From Bacillus timonensis (GTDB lineage: Bacteria; Bacillota; Bacilli; Bacillales; Bacillaceae_L): a DNA stretch of 64,000 nucleotides. The stretch spans positions 1 through 64,000 of the forward strand of contig NZ_SLUB01000001.1 of assembly GCF_004799755.1 (NCBI RefSeq). The letters run 5' to 3'. The notes below the pieces were generated by a model. That model was given only the letters and a program-made list of their open reading frames with translations. It had not been told where the DNA came from and searched no databases. Numbering within the stretch: position 1 is the stretch's first letter; every line of letters starts with the position of its first letter. This document shows, piece after piece, positions 8,643 through 18,844 of this stretch. The translations under genes and the position numbers were made by a program.

Positions 8643-10967
8643 ATGACAAGAAAAAAAGAAATCATTGTTCCTCTTTTACCACTCCGTGGATTGCTTGTCT
8701 ATCCCACAATGGTTTTGCATTTAGATGTTGGTCGTGACAAATCAGTGCAAGCCTTGGAAAAAGCAATGGTAGAAGACCATATCATTTTTTTAACAACCCA
8801 AAAAGATGTGTCAATTGACGATCCAACTAAGGATGATATTTATAACATAGGAACATTAACACAAGTGAAACAAATGCTTAAGCTTCCTAACGGAACAATA
8901 CGTGTATTAGTGGAAGGACTTTACCGCGCTGAAATAAAAGAAATCTATGACAAGGATAGCTATTATTCAGTGAAAGTAAAAACATTTGAGGAAGACGAAA
9001 CAAAGGATGTTGAAACAGAAGCACTCATGCGAATGATGCTAGAGTATTTCGAACAATACATAAAGCTTTCAAAGAAAATCTCAACCGAAACATACACTTC
9101 TGTAACTGACATTGAAGAACCAGGAAGAATGGCAGACATCATTGCCTCTCATATTCCTCTTAAACTTCAAGAAAAACAGGATATTCTTGAAACGATTAAT
9201 GTTCGTGAGAGAATGGATAAAGTGATTACGATCATTAACAATGAAAAAGAAGTCTTAAGCCTTGAAAAGAAGATCGGTCAACGTGTCAAGCGTTCAATGG
9301 AAAGAACTCAAAAAGAATATTACCTTCGTGAGCAAATGAAGGCCATTCAAAAGGAACTAGGGGATAAAGAAGGAAAAACGGGTGAAGTATCCTCACTAAG
9401 AGAAAAAATTGAATCTGCAGGTATGCCTGACCATGTAAAGGAAGTAGCATTAAAGGAACTCGACCGCTACGAAAAAATTCCTCAAACCTCTGCGGAAAGC
9501 GCAGTAATTAGGAATTATATTGAATGGCTTTTAGCGTTACCATGGACAAATGCGACGGAAGACCGACTGGATATTCATCGCGCGGAAGAAATTCTTGAGA
9601 AAGACCATTTTGGACTTGAAAAGGTAAAAGATAGAGTTCTTGAATATTTAGCCGTCCAACAGTTAACGAATTCCTTGAAAGGGCCAATATTATGTTTAGC
9701 GGGACCTCCTGGAGTCGGGAAAACTTCACTAGCTAAATCGGTGGCAAAATCTCTTGGGCGAAATTTTGTGCGAATTTCACTTGGTGGTGTTCGTGATGAA
9801 TCTGAAATCAGAGGACATCGAAGAACTTACGTCGGTGCAATGCCAGGCCGAATTATTCAAGGGATGAAAAAGGCCGGTACAATCAATCCAGTCTTTTTAT
9901 TAGATGAAATTGATAAAATGTCGAATGATTTTAGAGGAGATCCTTCATCAGCTATGCTCGAAGTATTGGATCCTGAACAAAACTTCAATTTTAGCGATCA
10001 TTTTATTGAAGAGCCTTATGATTTATCTAAAGTTATGTTTATTGCGACGGCAAATAATTTAGCGACAATTCCTGGACCGCTTCGAGATCGTATGGAAATT
10101 ATCACAATCGCTGGTTATACGGAGCTGGAAAAGGTTCATATTGCCAAAGATCATTTATTGCCGAAGCAGCTTGCAGAGCATGGATTAACAAAAGGAAAAT
10201 TGCAAATACGGGAGGATGCCCTGTTAAATATCATCCGCTATTACACGAGGGAAGCGGGAGTTCGTGGGCTTGAACGTCAAATTGCAAAAATCTGTCGTAA
10301 GGTTGCTAAAATTATTGTATCAGGTGAAAAGAAACGCGTTGTCATCACAGACAAAAATGTTGTTGAATTTTTAGGGAAACAAGTATTCCGCTATGGTCAA
10401 GCAGAAATTGAGGATCAAGTGGGAGTAGCTACTGGGCTTGCCTATACAGTTTTCGGTGGGGACACACTTTCAATCGAGGTTTCCTTGGCACCGGGTAAAG
10501 GAAAGCTTGTACTTACTGGTAAGCTTGGAGATGTGATGAAGGAATCCGCTCAAGCAGCATTTAGTTACATTCGCTCTAAAGCTGAAGAATTAAAAATAGA
10601 TCCGGATTTTAATGAAAAAAATGATATCCATATACACGTTCCAGAAGGTGCTGTACCTAAGGATGGACCTTCAGCAGGTATTACAATTGCAACTGCTCTT
10701 ATATCTGCTTTAACTGGAAGGGCAGTTCGTAAGGAAGTAGGAATGACGGGCGAAATTACGCTAAGAGGTCGTGTTCTTCCAATCGGTGGGTTGAAGGAAA
10801 AATCTCTTAGCGCCCATCGTGCAGGATTAACGAAAATTCTATTTCCAAAGGAAAACGAAAAGGATCTAGAAGATATTCCAGAGAGTGTAAGAGACGATGT
10901 TGAATTTGTTCCGGTTTCCCATTTAGATGAAGTCTTAAAACATGCGTTAGTAGAGGAGAAAAAATGA
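8643..10967 (+). CDS. lonA: ATP-dependent Lon protease LonA
   Basis: LonA is the cytosolic Lon protease that degrades damaged and regulatory proteins. I choose the ATG at 8643, six bases after the GAGGTG Shine-Dalgarno; a GTG at 8634 lies inside that site. The resulting 774 residues match the usual length. The N-terminal Lon substrate domain (about 8-200) is followed by a coiled linker, an AAA+ domain with Walker A GPPGVGKT at 354-361, and a protease domain with catalytic S677 (GPSAG) and K720 (GGLKEK). The stop overlaps the engB start by 4 bp (ATGA), which implies coupled translation. Confidence 0.98.
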   Translation: MTRKKEIIVPLLPLRGLLVYPTMVLHLDVGRDKSVQALEKAMVEDHIIFLTTQKDVSIDDPTKDDIYNIGTLTQVKQMLKLPNGTIRVLVEGLYRAEIKEIYDKDSYYSVKVKTFEEDETKDVETEALMRMMLEYFEQYIKLSKKISTETYTSVTDIEEPGRMADIIASHIPLKLQEKQDILETINVRERMDKVITIINNEKEVLSLEKKIGQRVKRSMERTQKEYYLREQMKAIQKELGDKEGKTGEVSSLREKIESAGMPDHVKEVALKELDRYEKIPQTSAESAVIRNYIEWLLALPWTNATEDRLDIHRAEEILEKDHFGLEKVKDRVLEYLAVQQLTNSLKGPILCLAGPPGVGKTSLAKSVAKSLGRNFVRISLGGVRDESEIRGHRRTYVGAMPGRIIQGMKKAGTINPVFLLDEIDKMSNDFRGDPSSAMLEVLDPEQNFNFSDHFIEEPYDLSKVMFIATANNLATIPGPLRDRMEIITIAGYTELEKVHIAKDHLLPKQLAEHGLTKGKLQIREDALLNIIRYYTREAGVRGLERQIAKICRKVAKIIVSGEKKRVVITDKNVVEFLGKQVFRYGQAEIEDQVGVATGLAYTVFGGDTLSIEVSLAPGKGKLVLTGKLGDVMKESAQAAFSYIRSKAEELKIDPDFNEKNDIHIHVPEGAVPKDGPSAGITIATALISALTGRAVRKEVGMTGEITLRGRVLPIGGLKEKSLSAHRAGLTKILFPKENEKDLEDIPESVRDDVEFVPVSHLDEVLKHALVEEKK

Positions 10968-11545
10968 AAGTAACAAGTGCAGATATCGTAATCAGTGCTG
11001 TCAGACCGGAACAATATCCAGAGGGAGATTTACCTGAATTTGCACTAGCAGGACGATCGAATGTAGGAAAATCATCGTTTATTAATAAAATGATCAACCG
11101 AAAAGCATTGGCCCGTACATCATCAAAGCCTGGTAAAACACAGACCTTAAACTTTTATCTAATCAATGAATTATTGCATTTTGTTGATGTTCCAGGATAT
11201 GGATATGCGAAAGTATCTAAAAAAGAAAGAGAAGCATGGGGAAAAATGATTGAAAAGTATTTAACAACGCGTGAGCAACTTAGAGCGGTTGTTCTCATTG
11301 TTGATTTACGTCACCCACCAACAAATGATGATGTGCTTATGTATGATTTTGCAAAGCATTATGAAATACCAGTTATCGTCATTGCAACAAAGGCAGATAA
11401 GATCCCAAAAGGAAAGTGGGATAAACATCTAAAGGTGGTTCGCGAGACTTTGAAGCTTGAGACAGGTGACCATCTCATTAAATTTTCTTCTGATACAGGC
11501 TTAGGAAAAGATGAAGCCTGGACTTTATTACAATCGTATATGTAA
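10964..11545 (+). CDS. engB: Ribosome biogenesis GTPase EngB/YsxC
   Basis: EngB (YsxC in B. subtilis) is an essential small GTPase that helps assemble the 50S ribosomal subunit. The 193-residue protein has the G1 loop GRSNVGKSS at residues 30-38, a G3 motif in DVPGYGYA and a G4 motif TKADK. It overlaps lonA by 4 bp and its ribosome binding site (GAGGAG) lies within the lonA 3' end. A terminator follows directly. The lonA-engB pair is conserved in Bacillaceae. Confidence 0.97.
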   Translation: MKVTSADIVISAVRPEQYPEGDLPEFALAGRSNVGKSSFINKMINRKALARTSSKPGKTQTLNFYLINELLHFVDVPGYGYAKVSKKEREAWGKMIEKYLTTREQLRAVVLIVDLRHPPTNDDVLMYDFAKHYEIPVIVIATKADKIPKGKWDKHLKVVRETLKLETGDHLIKFSSDTGLGKDEAWTLLQSYM

Positions 11546-11550
11546 GAGAA

Positions 11551-11585
11551 AAACAGCTAAAGCAATCGCTTTGGCTGTTTTTTTT
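11551..11585 (+). terminator. Terminator after engB
   Basis: AAACAGCTAAAGC (11551-11563) pairs with GCTTTGGCTGTTT (11568-11580) with one G-U pair and a 4-nt loop, then a run of T. Confidence 0.92.
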
Positions 11586-11710
11586 GAGTGGAAATGTATG
11601 ACAATTCTTAAGGAAATATGGAGAAACGAAAAGATTCTTTGGTGATTTTACCGATTAGGTTATATGGCAGTGGTTGGACTAATAAAGATATAAGTAAAGA
11701 TAGGTATTCT

Positions 11711-11731
11711 CTACTAAAAAAATTTTAGTAG
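11711..11731 (+). promoter_or_regulatory. Perfect inverted repeat next to the ABC-transporter RBS
   Basis: CTACTAAAA (11711-11719) and TTTTAGTAG (11723-11731) form a perfect 9-bp palindrome with a 3-bp centre. It ends about 5 bp before the Shine-Dalgarno (AAAGGGGG) of the binding-protein gene. It could be an operator for a repressor or an mRNA hairpin. A poor TTGGAC element at 11674-11679 is the only -35-like match upstream. Confidence 0.5.
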
Positions 11732-11751
11732 GACAAAGGGGGATAACTGCG

Positions 11752-12534
11752 TTGAAAAAAAGACTGGGCTCATTATTCATTTTACTTTTGGTTATCGGTG
11801 GTTTAAGTGCTTGTGGCGGTGAAAAATCATCTTCAAACGGGATGGAATTAGTAGAGGAAGGAAAATTTACGTTTGCATCATCAGGTGAATACAATCCATT
11901 TAGTGTTACAGATGGAAATGGTGTGATGACTGGTTTTGATATTGATGTGGCAGAGGCAATTGCTAAGGAACTGGGTCTTGAACCTAATCAAAAGAGGTTT
12001 AAATTTAACAGTATTGTAGAAGGTGTGAAGACTGGAAGGTTTGATGCTGCAGTTGCTAGTCATACGATTACAGAAGAGCGTGCTGAGCATGTTAATTTCT
12101 CAACACCTTACTATTATTCAGGACCACAAATATTTGTCAGACCGGATAGTGATGTTCAAAGTTTAGAAGATCTGAAGGATTTGGAAATTGCCGTTTCAAA
12201 GGGATCTACATATGCAAAAACGGCACAAGAGGTTACTGGAAACGTGATCCAATATGACAGTGATGTAACAGCATTAGAAGCTTTGGCGATTGGAAAACAT
12301 GATGCGGTGATTACGGATTTCTTAACAGGAAAAGAAGGAATCGGCAACGGGCTAGATATTGAAGGTAGGGACATTCTCGGTTTGAGTGAGCAAGCAATTG
12401 CTGTTTCAAAGGAAAATGAAGAATTGTTGAAAAAAGTCAATAATGCATTAGAAAAGCTTAGAGAAGATGGAACACTTAAACAAATAAGCGAAAAATACTT
12501 CAAAGAAGATATAACTACGAATCCAGAAGAATAA
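11752..12534 (+). CDS. Polar amino-acid ABC transporter substrate-binding lipoprotein
   Basis: This 260-residue protein belongs to bacterial extracellular solute-binding protein family 3, which captures polar amino acids outside the membrane. It starts with TTG after AAAGGGGG and has a lipoprotein signal peptide with lipobox LSAC, the lipid-modified cysteine being C21. The mature part shows the family core (EYNPFSVTDGNGVMTGFDID, then VAEAIAKELG and the hinge region around RAEHVNFSTPYYYSG). Permease and ATPase genes follow in the same direction. The substrate cannot be read from sequence; cystine, glutamine, arginine and histidine are all possible. The operon is not part of the B. subtilis gene order here and looks acquired or relocated. 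Confidence 0.93.
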   Translation: MKKRLGSLFILLLVIGGLSACGGEKSSSNGMELVEEGKFTFASSGEYNPFSVTDGNGVMTGFDIDVAEAIAKELGLEPNQKRFKFNSIVEGVKTGRFDAAVASHTITEERAEHVNFSTPYYYSGPQIFVRPDSDVQSLEDLKDLEIAVSKGSTYAKTAQEVTGNVIQYDSDVTALEALAIGKHDAVITDFLTGKEGIGNGLDIEGRDILGLSEQAIAVSKENEELLKKVNNALEKLREDGTLKQISEKYFKEDITTNPEE

Positions 12535-12545
12535 GAACATCATCG

Positions 12546-12583
12546 AAACGAATGTGTTTTTCCTACGCATTCGTTTCTTTTTC
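12546..12583 (+). terminator. Intra-operon attenuator after the binding-protein gene
   Basis: AAACGAATGTG (12546-12556) pairs with CGCATTCGTTT (12566-12576) with one G-U pair, followed by a C/T-rich tail with two T-runs. It stands between the binding protein and the permease. Partial termination here would give more binding protein than permease, a common arrangement in such operons (inference). Confidence 0.7.
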
Positions 12584-12619
12584 TAAAGGGTGACAATTTG
12601 AAAAAGGAGTTGAGTAAAG

Positions 12620-13282
12620 TTGCCAGAATTTAGTCATATCATTGAGCAATTAATTGAATCCTATCCTCTTTTTCTAAAGGGGATGCTTCTAACACTTCAA
12701 GTAACGATCGTTGCCGTTTTCATCGCTGTTTTTATCGGTTTGCTTTTTGCCTTCTTAAAAATTTCAGCGAAAACCATCTTAGTTAAGATCGCCGATCTGT
12801 ATATATATCTAGTAAGAGGGACCCCATTAGTGGTACAGATTTTTGTTTTTTATTTTGGTCTATCTGCTTTAGATATATCTATGTTTTGGTCGGTCACATT
12901 AGGGTTAGCTTTTCATAACGGAGCATATCTGGCAGAAATTTTTCGAGGTGCTATACAATCGATTGATAGTGGTCAAATGGAGGCTGGACAGTCTTTGGGG
13001 ATGAGTAGGACCTTAACGATGAGAAGAATTATCCTTCCCCAAGCGTTTCGAAGAGCCTTACCGCCTTTAGGAAATCAATTTATCATCGCATTGAAGGACT
13101 CATCCCTAGCAGCATTTATCGGCTTAAATGAACTTTTTAATGTTTCAACAACATTAGGTTCGAATAACTTTGACTATATGACATATTTGCTCATAGTTGC
13201 AATTTACTATTTAATCCTTGTTCTAATCTTTACCATTTTAGTTGGAATGCTTGAGAAAAAATTGGCTGCTATCGACAGATAA
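12620..13282 (+). CDS. Amino-acid ABC transporter permease (HisM/GlnP family)
   Basis: This 220-residue inner-membrane protein has about five transmembrane helices and the EAA-loop region seen in binding-protein-dependent permeases (QMEAGQSLGMSRTLTMRRII, then LPQAFRRALPPLGNQFI), which contacts the ATPase. The HisM-family signature is also visible in YLVRGTPLVVQIFVFYFG. The TTG start is chosen because it follows AAAGGAG at suitable distance. One permease gene suggests a homodimer in the membrane. It lies between the binding protein and the ATPase. Confidence 0.94.
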   Translation: MPEFSHIIEQLIESYPLFLKGMLLTLQVTIVAVFIAVFIGLLFAFLKISAKTILVKIADLYIYLVRGTPLVVQIFVFYFGLSALDISMFWSVTLGLAFHNGAYLAEIFRGAIQSIDSGQMEAGQSLGMSRTLTMRRIILPQAFRRALPPLGNQFIIALKDSSLAAFIGLNELFNVSTTLGSNNFDYMTYLLIVAIYYLILVLIFTILVGMLEKKLAAIDR

Positions 13283-13297
13283 GGACGGTGAAATGAT

Positions 13298-14035
13298 ATG
13301 GGAAAGAAGGAAATGATAAAGGTTGTCAATTTAAATAAATCATTTGGTGACTTACATGTGTTAAAAGATATCAACATGATCGTTGAAGAAAGTGAAGTTG
13401 TTTGTTTAATAGGAGCCAGTGGTTCTGGGAAAAGTACGCTACTTCGTTGTTTGAATTTTTTAGAAATGAAGGAAAGTGGAGAAATCATCATTAAAGATGA
13501 AAAAATAGAACCCCAAAGTCACAATCTAACTGAAATTAGGCAAAGAGTTGGAATGGTTTTTCAACATTTTAACCTCTTTCCTCATATGACAGTCCTTGAT
13601 AATGTCATAGAGGCTCCAACCCAAGTTAAAAAAATCCCAAAACAAGCAGCCGTCCGACAGGCAGAGGAACTACTTGGAAAGGTTGGATTGGCTGATAAGA
13701 TCAATGTGTATCCATCTAAATTATCAGGCGGGCAAAAGCAACGTGTTGCTATTGCTAGGGCATTGGCAATGAAACCTGAAATTATGTTATTTGATGAACC
13801 GACATCTGCGCTCGACCCAGAATTGGTTGGAGAGGTACTTAATACCATGAAGCAATTAGCGAATGAAGGAATGACGATGGTTGTAGTCACCCATGAAATG
13901 GGGTTTGCGAGAGAGGTTGCAGACCGTGTCATATACATGCATGATGGAAAAATTGTAGAGGTCGGACAACCAAACGAAATCTTTGAAAATCCAAAAGAAC
14001 AACGAACAAAGGATTTTCTCAATTCTATCTTATAA
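13298..14035 (+). CDS. Amino-acid ABC transporter ATP-binding protein (GlnQ family)
   Basis: This 245-residue ATPase energises the transporter. Walker A is GASGSGKST at residues 39-47, the ABC signature LSGGQ is at 142-146 and Walker B ends with D166 and the catalytic E167 ([10 protein letters not shown]). The sequence pattern, including HLTE-type and [20 protein letters not shown] motifs, is that of the polar amino-acid group (GlnQ, HisP, TcyC). It starts 15 bp after the permease stop, behind GGACGGTG. A terminator closes the operon. Confidence 0.95.
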   Translation: MGKKEMIKVVNLNKSFGDLHVLKDINMIVEESEVVCLIGASGSGKSTLLRCLNFLEMKESGEIIIKDEKIEPQSHNLTEIRQRVGMVFQHFNLFPHMTVLDNVIEAPTQVKKIPKQAAVRQAEELLGKVGLADKINVYPSKLSGGQKQRVAIARALAMKPEIMLFDEPTSALDPELVGEVLNTMKQLANEGMTMVVVTHEMGFAREVADRVIYMHDGKIVEVGQPNEIFENPKEQRTKDFLNSIL

Positions 14036-14045
14036 GGTTATATAA

Positions 14046-14079
14046 GTATCTCAAAGGGCGAACTTTGAGGTACTTTTTT
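14046..14079 (+). terminator. Terminator after the ABC-transporter operon
   Basis: GTATCTCAAAG pairs with CTTTGAGGTAC (one G-U pair) around GGCGAA, followed by TTTTTT. Confidence 0.88.
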
Positions 14080-14093
14080 AATGGAATTGAAAC

Positions 14094-14119
14094 ACCCACG
14101 AATTATAACTCTCGTGGGT
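14094..14119 (-). terminator. Possible minus-strand terminator for ysxD
   Basis: ACCCACGA and TCGTGGGT form an 8-bp stem with a 10-nt loop just downstream of the minus-strand gene. The U-tract on the minus strand is short and broken, so termination may be inefficient. Confidence 0.5.
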
Positions 14120-14138
14120 ATGAGTGGTTTGGTATAAT

Positions 14139-14624
14139 TTACTTTTTCTTAATGAATAATAAATAAAAACCAATTCCGACAAGGAGAATGGGCCAATAGT
14201 CTAAAATGAATGAAAAACTGCCCTCTAAAAATCCCAACCAGCTTATAAATCGGCCATAATTGAGAAACAATAGCGAAACAAATAACAGAACGATACTATG
14301 GAATAGTCCATTTTTCGTCTTAATATATGTAAACAGCATTCCGAGCCCGACTATAAACAATAAAGTACCTGGCTGTTTAGGCCAAAAGCTAAGTTGATTG
14401 ATCGCATGAAAGTGAAAACCAAAGCCAACCAAAATGACACCAGGTAAGATACTACTTGGATTGTTTTCGACAGATGCCTGGACGAGAAAAGCAATCCCGA
14501 CAAGGATGACGAGAGTTTGCCACGAATAGAAATTGGTGAATACTGGTATACCCAATTGTTGAAGCAAAAGATAGCATCCAATCCCGACAAGGATGATACC
14601 AGAAAAGAGATTATTTTTTTTCAT
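14139..14624 (-). CDS. ysxD: Membrane protein YsxD (LiaI/LiaF-like TM region)
   Basis: This 161-residue protein is almost wholly hydrophobic, with roughly six to eight short membrane segments in repeats of the form GIILVGIGCYLLLQQLGI, characteristic of the LiaI/LiaF-like transmembrane family (DUF5668). I choose the second ATG (complement of 14624) because GGGGGA lies the right distance before it; the first ATG overlaps that site. B. subtilis has ysxD, a membrane protein of similar size, between ysxC and hemA, which supports the name. It is the only gene of this region on the minus strand and converges with the ABC operon. Function unknown; related domains occur in cell-envelope stress proteins. 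Confidence 0.75.
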   Translation of the reverse strand: MKKNNLFSGIILVGIGCYLLLQQLGIPVFTNFYSWQTLVILVGIAFLVQASVENNPSSILPGVILVGFGFHFHAINQLSFWPKQPGTLLFIVGLGMLFTYIKTKNGLFHSIVLLFVSLLFLNYGRFISWLGFLEGSFSFILDYWPILLVGIGFYLLFIKKK

Positions 14625-14756
14625 ATAGTCCCCCATGCTAGTTACTTGATTTGACCATGTATTTTTGTTAAGGTAACGATTGAAGTCAAAACGACTTATT
14701 TATTAGTATAAACGCATTTATAGGTTCATTTTATTATAAAACCATATTAGCACAGG

Positions 14757-14813
14757 TTGTCAAAAACTGTTCACACATTTTTCGACAATCGTTCACATCA
14801 TACATGGTATAAT
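14757..14813 (+). promoter_or_regulatory. hemA promoter region with direct and inverted repeats
   Basis: A TGGTATAAT extended -10 lies at 14805-14813, about 60 bp before hemA, with no good -35. Upstream are two GTTCACA direct repeats at 14769-14775 and 14791-14797, exactly 22 bp apart, and an inverted TTGTC / GACAA pair near 14757 and 14784. The layout suggests binding of a regulator on one helix face. I see no convincing PerR box. Confidence 0.5.
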
Positions 14814-14872
14814 AGTAGTAGTTTTTTGGACGAAAATCTATTTTATTATTTAAAAGTTGGGGTGAGAGATTT

Positions 14873-16225
14873 ATGCATACAATTATGGTCGGACTAAACT
14901 ATAGAACAGCCCCTGTTGAAATACGTGAAAAATTAACTTTTGATTCAGAGAGCATTGTGCAAGCAATGAAAGAATTAAAAGGGAAAAAGAGTATTTTAGA
15001 AAATATCATTGTTTCAACATGTAACCGGACAGAAATATATGCTGTTGTCGACCAACTGCATACAGGACGCTATTATATTAAAGATTTCCTTTCACAGTGG
15101 TTTGGAATTGATAAAGAAGAATTTACACCATATTTAAATATCTTTGAAGACGAAGGTGCGGTCAATCACCTGTTTCATGTAACATGCGGTTTAAATTCGA
15201 TGGTGGTAGGGGAAACGCAAATCCTTGGACAAGTTCGATCAAGCTTTTTATCTGCACAAGATCAAGGTACTTCAGGAACTGTCTTTAACCATCTTTTTAA
15301 GCAATCGATTACGTTAGCCAAGCGTGCCCATTCTGAAACGGAAATTGGTTCAAACGCTGTTTCAGTGAGTTATGCTGCCGTTGAACTTGCAAAAAAGATT
15401 TTTGGTGACCTTTCAAATAAAAATGTCCTTATTTTAGGTGCTGGAAAAATGGGCGAACTAGCTGTGCAAAACTTACACGGTTCTGGTGTGGGGAAAGTAA
15501 CAGTGATGAATCGTACCTTTGAAAAAGCTCAACTCCTTGCTGACAAGTTCCAAGGGGAAGCGAAAGCAATCGAGGAACTTCAATGCGCCTTAGTTGATGC
15601 TGACATCATGATTAGTTCGACTGGTGCGAAAGGTTATGTCATTACAAAAGAAATGATGCAGGATGTTGAACAGATAAGAAAGGGTCGTCCTTTATTTATG
15701 GTTGATATTGCTGTACCAAGGGACTTAGACCCAGGACTTGCGGACTTAGAAAGTGTCTTTCTTTATGATATCGATGATTTAGAAGGAATCGTTGAAGCTA
15801 ATCTTCAGGAACGTAAAGTCGCTGCTGAAGAAATTGAACTCATGATTGAAAATGAAATCGTTGAATTCAAGAATTGGTTGAACACACTAGGGGTCGTTCC
15901 CGTTATTTCAGCATTGCGCAAAAAGGCGTTAGCCATTCAAGCTGAAACAATGGAAAGTATTGAACGCAAAATGCCTAATCTGACTGAGCGCGAGCGAAAA
16001 GTATTGAACAAACATACGAAAAGTATTATTAATCAGCTACTGCGAGACCCTATTTTACAAGCGAAGGAACTTGCTGCCCAGCCCGATGCAGATGAATCTT
16101 TAGGATTATTTATGAAGATTTTTGATATTGAGGAAGCTGTTGTTTCTGAGTATGGGATGCAAAAGGAAAAGGGTAATGTGAATTTGGCAGCAGCCAATAG
16201 ACAGCAACCTTCTCTACAGTCATAA
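14873..16225 (+). CDS. hemA: Glutamyl-tRNA reductase HemA
   Basis: HemA reduces glutamyl-tRNA(Glu) to glutamate-1-semialdehyde, the first committed step of tetrapyrrole synthesis by the C5 pathway. The 450-residue protein has the catalytic cysteine C50 in STCNRTE, the substrate-recognition segment near [17 protein letters not shown], an NADPH-binding fold beginning at [13 protein letters not shown] and a C-terminal dimerisation helix. It heads the hemAXCDBL operon, in the same order as B. subtilis. Start follows GGGGTGAG. Confidence 0.98.
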   Translation: MHTIMVGLNYRTAPVEIREKLTFDSESIVQAMKELKGKKSILENIIVSTCNRTEIYAVVDQLHTGRYYIKDFLSQWFGIDKEEFTPYLNIFEDEGAVNHLFHVTCGLNSMVVGETQILGQVRSSFLSAQDQGTSGTVFNHLFKQSITLAKRAHSETEIGSNAVSVSYAAVELAKKIFGDLSNKNVLILGAGKMGELAVQNLHGSGVGKVTVMNRTFEKAQLLADKFQGEAKAIEELQCALVDADIMISSTGAKGYVITKEMMQDVEQIRKGRPLFMVDIAVPRDLDPGLADLESVFLYDIDDLEGIVEANLQERKVAAEEIELMIENEIVEFKNWLNTLGVVPVISALRKKALAIQAETMESIERKMPNLTERERKVLNKHTKSIINQLLRDPILQAKELAAQPDADESLGLFMKIFDIEEAVVSEYGMQKEKGNVNLAAANRQQPSLQS

Positions 16226-16241
16226 TGAGGGGAAATTCGAA

Positions 16242-17075
16242 ATGGTAGAGATGAATGTAACGAGATTACATGAGTTTACGGTAATTCTCTATGCCTTAAG
16301 TGTCCTACTTTATTTTATAGATTTTCTTCATAATAACCGGAAGGTAAATAAGTTTGCCTTCTGGTTACTTGCATTTGTTTGGGTCATTCAATCAATTTTT
16401 CTCCTTACACGAATGCTGAATACTGGCAGATTGCCGATATTGTCCATGTTTGAAGGACTCTATTTTTATGCATGGGTATTGATTACACTTTCATTAATTT
16501 TAAATAAGTTTTTGAGAGTGGATTTCATTGTATTCTTTACAAATTTATTAGGATTTTTCATTATGGCCTTACATACTTTTGCACCAGGGCAGCATGGTTC
16601 AAGTGCCGTGGAAACTCAACTTATTTCAGAATTACTGATGATTCATATCACGATGGCGATTCTTTCATATGGTGCTTTTTCGTTATCATTTGTGTTTTCA
16701 ATTCTTTATTTAATTCAATACAATTTGTTAAAACAGAAAAAATGGGGAAAACGACTGCTCCGATTAGATGATTTATCAAAGCTTGACTATATGTCTTATG
16801 TATTGAATTTAATTGGGGTGCCCATGCTTTTATTAGCGCTTATCTTAGGAGTGCTATGGGCCTATATCAAGGTTGAGAATTTTTATTTTTACGATGCTAA
16901 GGTATTAGGTTCCTTTTTTGTTTTAGTTATTTACTTAGTGTACCTTTATAAAAGGGTTGTTCAAAAGCTCCAAGGGAAAACAATTGCCTATTGGAATATA
17001 GGAGCATTTTTATTTTTACTTGTTAATTTCTTTTTGTTTGGAAGTTTATCAAATTTCCATTTTTGGCTTACATAG
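16242..17075 (+). CDS. hemX: HemX, integral membrane protein of the hem operon
   Basis: This 277-residue protein has about eight transmembrane helices and belongs to the cytochrome c assembly (CcsA/CcmC-like) family. In B. subtilis HemX lowers the cellular level of HemA; its biochemical activity is not settled. It lies 16 bp after hemA behind GAGGGG, and 15 bp before hemC. An alternative start at the next ATG (16251) cannot be excluded. Confidence 0.93.
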   Translation: MVEMNVTRLHEFTVILYALSVLLYFIDFLHNNRKVNKFAFWLLAFVWVIQSIFLLTRMLNTGRLPILSMFEGLYFYAWVLITLSLILNKFLRVDFIVFFTNLLGFFIMALHTFAPGQHGSSAVETQLISELLMIHITMAILSYGAFSLSFVFSILYLIQYNLLKQKKWGKRLLRLDDLSKLDYMSYVLNLIGVPMLLLALILGVLWAYIKVENFYFYDAKVLGSFFVLVIYLVYLYKRVVQKLQGKTIAYWNIGAFLFLLVNFFLFGSLSNFHFWLT

Positions 17076-17090
17076 ACAGGAGGAGCATAT

Positions 17091-18023
17091 ATGAGAAAAA
17101 TTATTGTTGGTTCTCGAAGAAGTAAATTGGCGATTACACAAACAAACTGGGTAATCCAGCAACTTAAAAATTTGGGTGTTCCCAATGAGTTTGAGGTGAA
17201 AGAAATCGTAACAAAAGGTGATAAAATTCTTGATGTTACGTTATCCAAGGTTGGTGGAAAAGGTCTTTTCGTAAAGGAAATTGAACAAGCTTTATATGAT
17301 AAGGAAATCGATATGGCTGTCCACAGTATGAAGGATATGCCTGCTGAACTACCTGAAGGACTTATCATTGGATGTGTTCCGAAGCGTGAAGATCACCGTG
17401 ATGTCATCATCTCAAAGGGGGATGTTTCCTTCGAAACACTTCCTAGTGGGGCAATTGTTGGAACAAGCAGCTTACGAAGAAGTGCACAGCTTCTTGCCAA
17501 AAGAGATGATATTGAAATTAAATGGATTCGTGGGAACATCGATACAAGGCTTTCCAAGCTGGAAAATGAAGACTACGATGCAATCGTTTTAGCAGCTGCA
17601 GGCCTAAAGCGCATGGGATGGTCTGATGATGTAGTATCCGAATTTGTGGAACCCGAGGTTTGTTTACCAGCTGTTGGTCAAGGCGCTCTAGCTATTGAGT
17701 GCCGCGAAGATGATGCTGAAATTTTGCTTGCATTATCAAAATTAAATGATGAATATACACAACATACAGTGGCTGCCGAGCGTGCTTTTCTTCATAAAAT
17801 GGAAGGTGGCTGCCAGATTCCAATTGCAGCTTATGCAACAATGTCAGAGGATAGGGAAATTGCGTTAACAGCTTTGGTAGGCTCTCCAGATGGGAAAACG
17901 ATTTATAAAGAACAGGTTTATGGGAAAAATCCAATTGAAGTTGGACATGAAGCAGCGAAAAAATTATCAGACCTTGGTGCAAAAGAGTTAATTGATCAAG
18001 TGAAAGAGGAGCTTAATAAGTAA
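17091..18023 (+). CDS. hemC: Porphobilinogen deaminase HemC
   Basis: HemC (hydroxymethylbilane synthase) polymerises four porphobilinogen molecules into hydroxymethylbilane in the cytoplasm. The 310-residue protein shows the N-terminal [15 protein letters not shown], the AVHSMKDMP active-site segment and C241 in GGCQIP, the cysteine that carries the dipyrromethane cofactor. RBS is AGGAGGAG. The last base of the stop codon is the first base of the hemD start (TAATG), so translation is coupled. Confidence 0.98.
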   Translation: MRKIIVGSRRSKLAITQTNWVIQQLKNLGVPNEFEVKEIVTKGDKILDVTLSKVGGKGLFVKEIEQALYDKEIDMAVHSMKDMPAELPEGLIIGCVPKREDHRDVIISKGDVSFETLPSGAIVGTSSLRRSAQLLAKRDDIEIKWIRGNIDTRLSKLENEDYDAIVLAAAGLKRMGWSDDVVSEFVEPEVCLPAVGQGALAIECREDDAEILLALSKLNDEYTQHTVAAERAFLHKMEGGCQIPIAAYATMSEDREIALTALVGSPDGKTIYKEQVYGKNPIEVGHEAAKKLSDLGAKELIDQVKEELNK

Positions 18024-18844
18024 TGGAAAGCACACAACCTCTGTTTGGAAAAACGATTTTAAATACAAGAGGTAAAAGTGCGGCTGCTGGATTTTCTAAG
18101 AAAATCTTGGCAGCAGGTGGAACTCCAATTGAAATACCATTACTAACGTTCCAAAAACCGAAGGATACAATGATTATTGAAGAAACAATAAAGAATTTAC
18201 ACATGTATGAATGGCTGATTTTTACGAGTAAAAATGGTGTTGATTCTTTTTTTGAGTTTTATAATCTAGTTGTGGAAAAAGTAACAAAGAATATTCCAAT
18301 GCCCAAAATAGCTGTTGTGGGTACAAAAACGGAGAAGGCTTTGTTGGCAAAAGGGTATACACCTGAGCTTGTACCTGATGAATTTATCGCAGAAGGTTTG
18401 TTTGAAAGTTTACGTCCTTATGTGAAGTCAGGTGTCCACTTTTTACTAGCTCGTGGAAATTTATCACGATCTTATTTAGTCGATGAATTAACAAAACACG
18501 GTGCAGTTGCAACAGATTTAATTGTATATGAGACAGTGGGAGATTCTCGTGAAAGGGATCAATTAATCAAGCTTTTAAAAGAAAAACGAATTGATATCAT
18601 TACCTTCACGAGTCCTTCTACAGTGAAGCAATTCTATAAAATGGTGGAACAAACGGAGTGGGAAGAATGGACAGATCATGTCCTATTCGCATGCATCGGT
18701 CCCGAAACAAAGAAAGCAGCTGATCATTTACATATTCCGATTCATATTTGTCCAAGGAATTACACAACTGACTTTTTACTCGCGGAAATTATCGATTTTT
18801 TACACAAGAAGGAGAATAACGATGGAGAAATTACAATTTGCTAG
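18023..18844 (+). CDS. hemD: Uroporphyrinogen-III synthase HemD
   Basis: HemD closes and inverts ring D of hydroxymethylbilane to make uroporphyrinogen III, the branch point to heme and siroheme/cobalamin. The 273-residue protein has the loosely conserved two-lobe pattern of the family, with [13 protein letters not shown] near residue 60-75 and [11 protein letters not shown] near 190-205. It overlaps hemC by 1 bp and hemB by 23 bp, which indicates tight coupling in the operon. Confidence 0.95.
   Translation: MESTQPLFGKTILNTRGKSAAAGFSKKILAAGGTPIEIPLLTFQKPKDTMIIEETIKNLHMYEWLIFTSKNGVDSFFEFYNLVVEKVTKNIPMPKIAVVGTKTEKALLAKGYTPELVPDEFIAEGLFESLRPYVKSGVHFLLARGNLSRSYLVDELTKHGAVATDLIVYETVGDSRERDQLIKLLKEKRIDIITFTSPSTVKQFYKMVEQTEWEEWTDHVLFACIGPETKKAADHLHIPIHICPRNYTTDFLLAEIIDFLHKKENNDGEITIC

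Noticed and set aside
10565-11097. Minus-strand frames opposite the lonA-engB junction
   Set aside because: They are shadows of two well-supported plus-strand genes and lack ribosome sites.
14757-14797. Rex or Spo0A operator in the hemA promoter
   Set aside because: TTGTCAA and TTCACA half sites are too far apart for a Rex site, and single 7-bp Spo0A cores are expected by chance several times in 64 kb.
18678-18821. Long N-terminal extension of HemB
   Set aside because: It lies inside hemD in another frame; the start at 18822 has AAGGAG and gives the normal HemB N-terminus.
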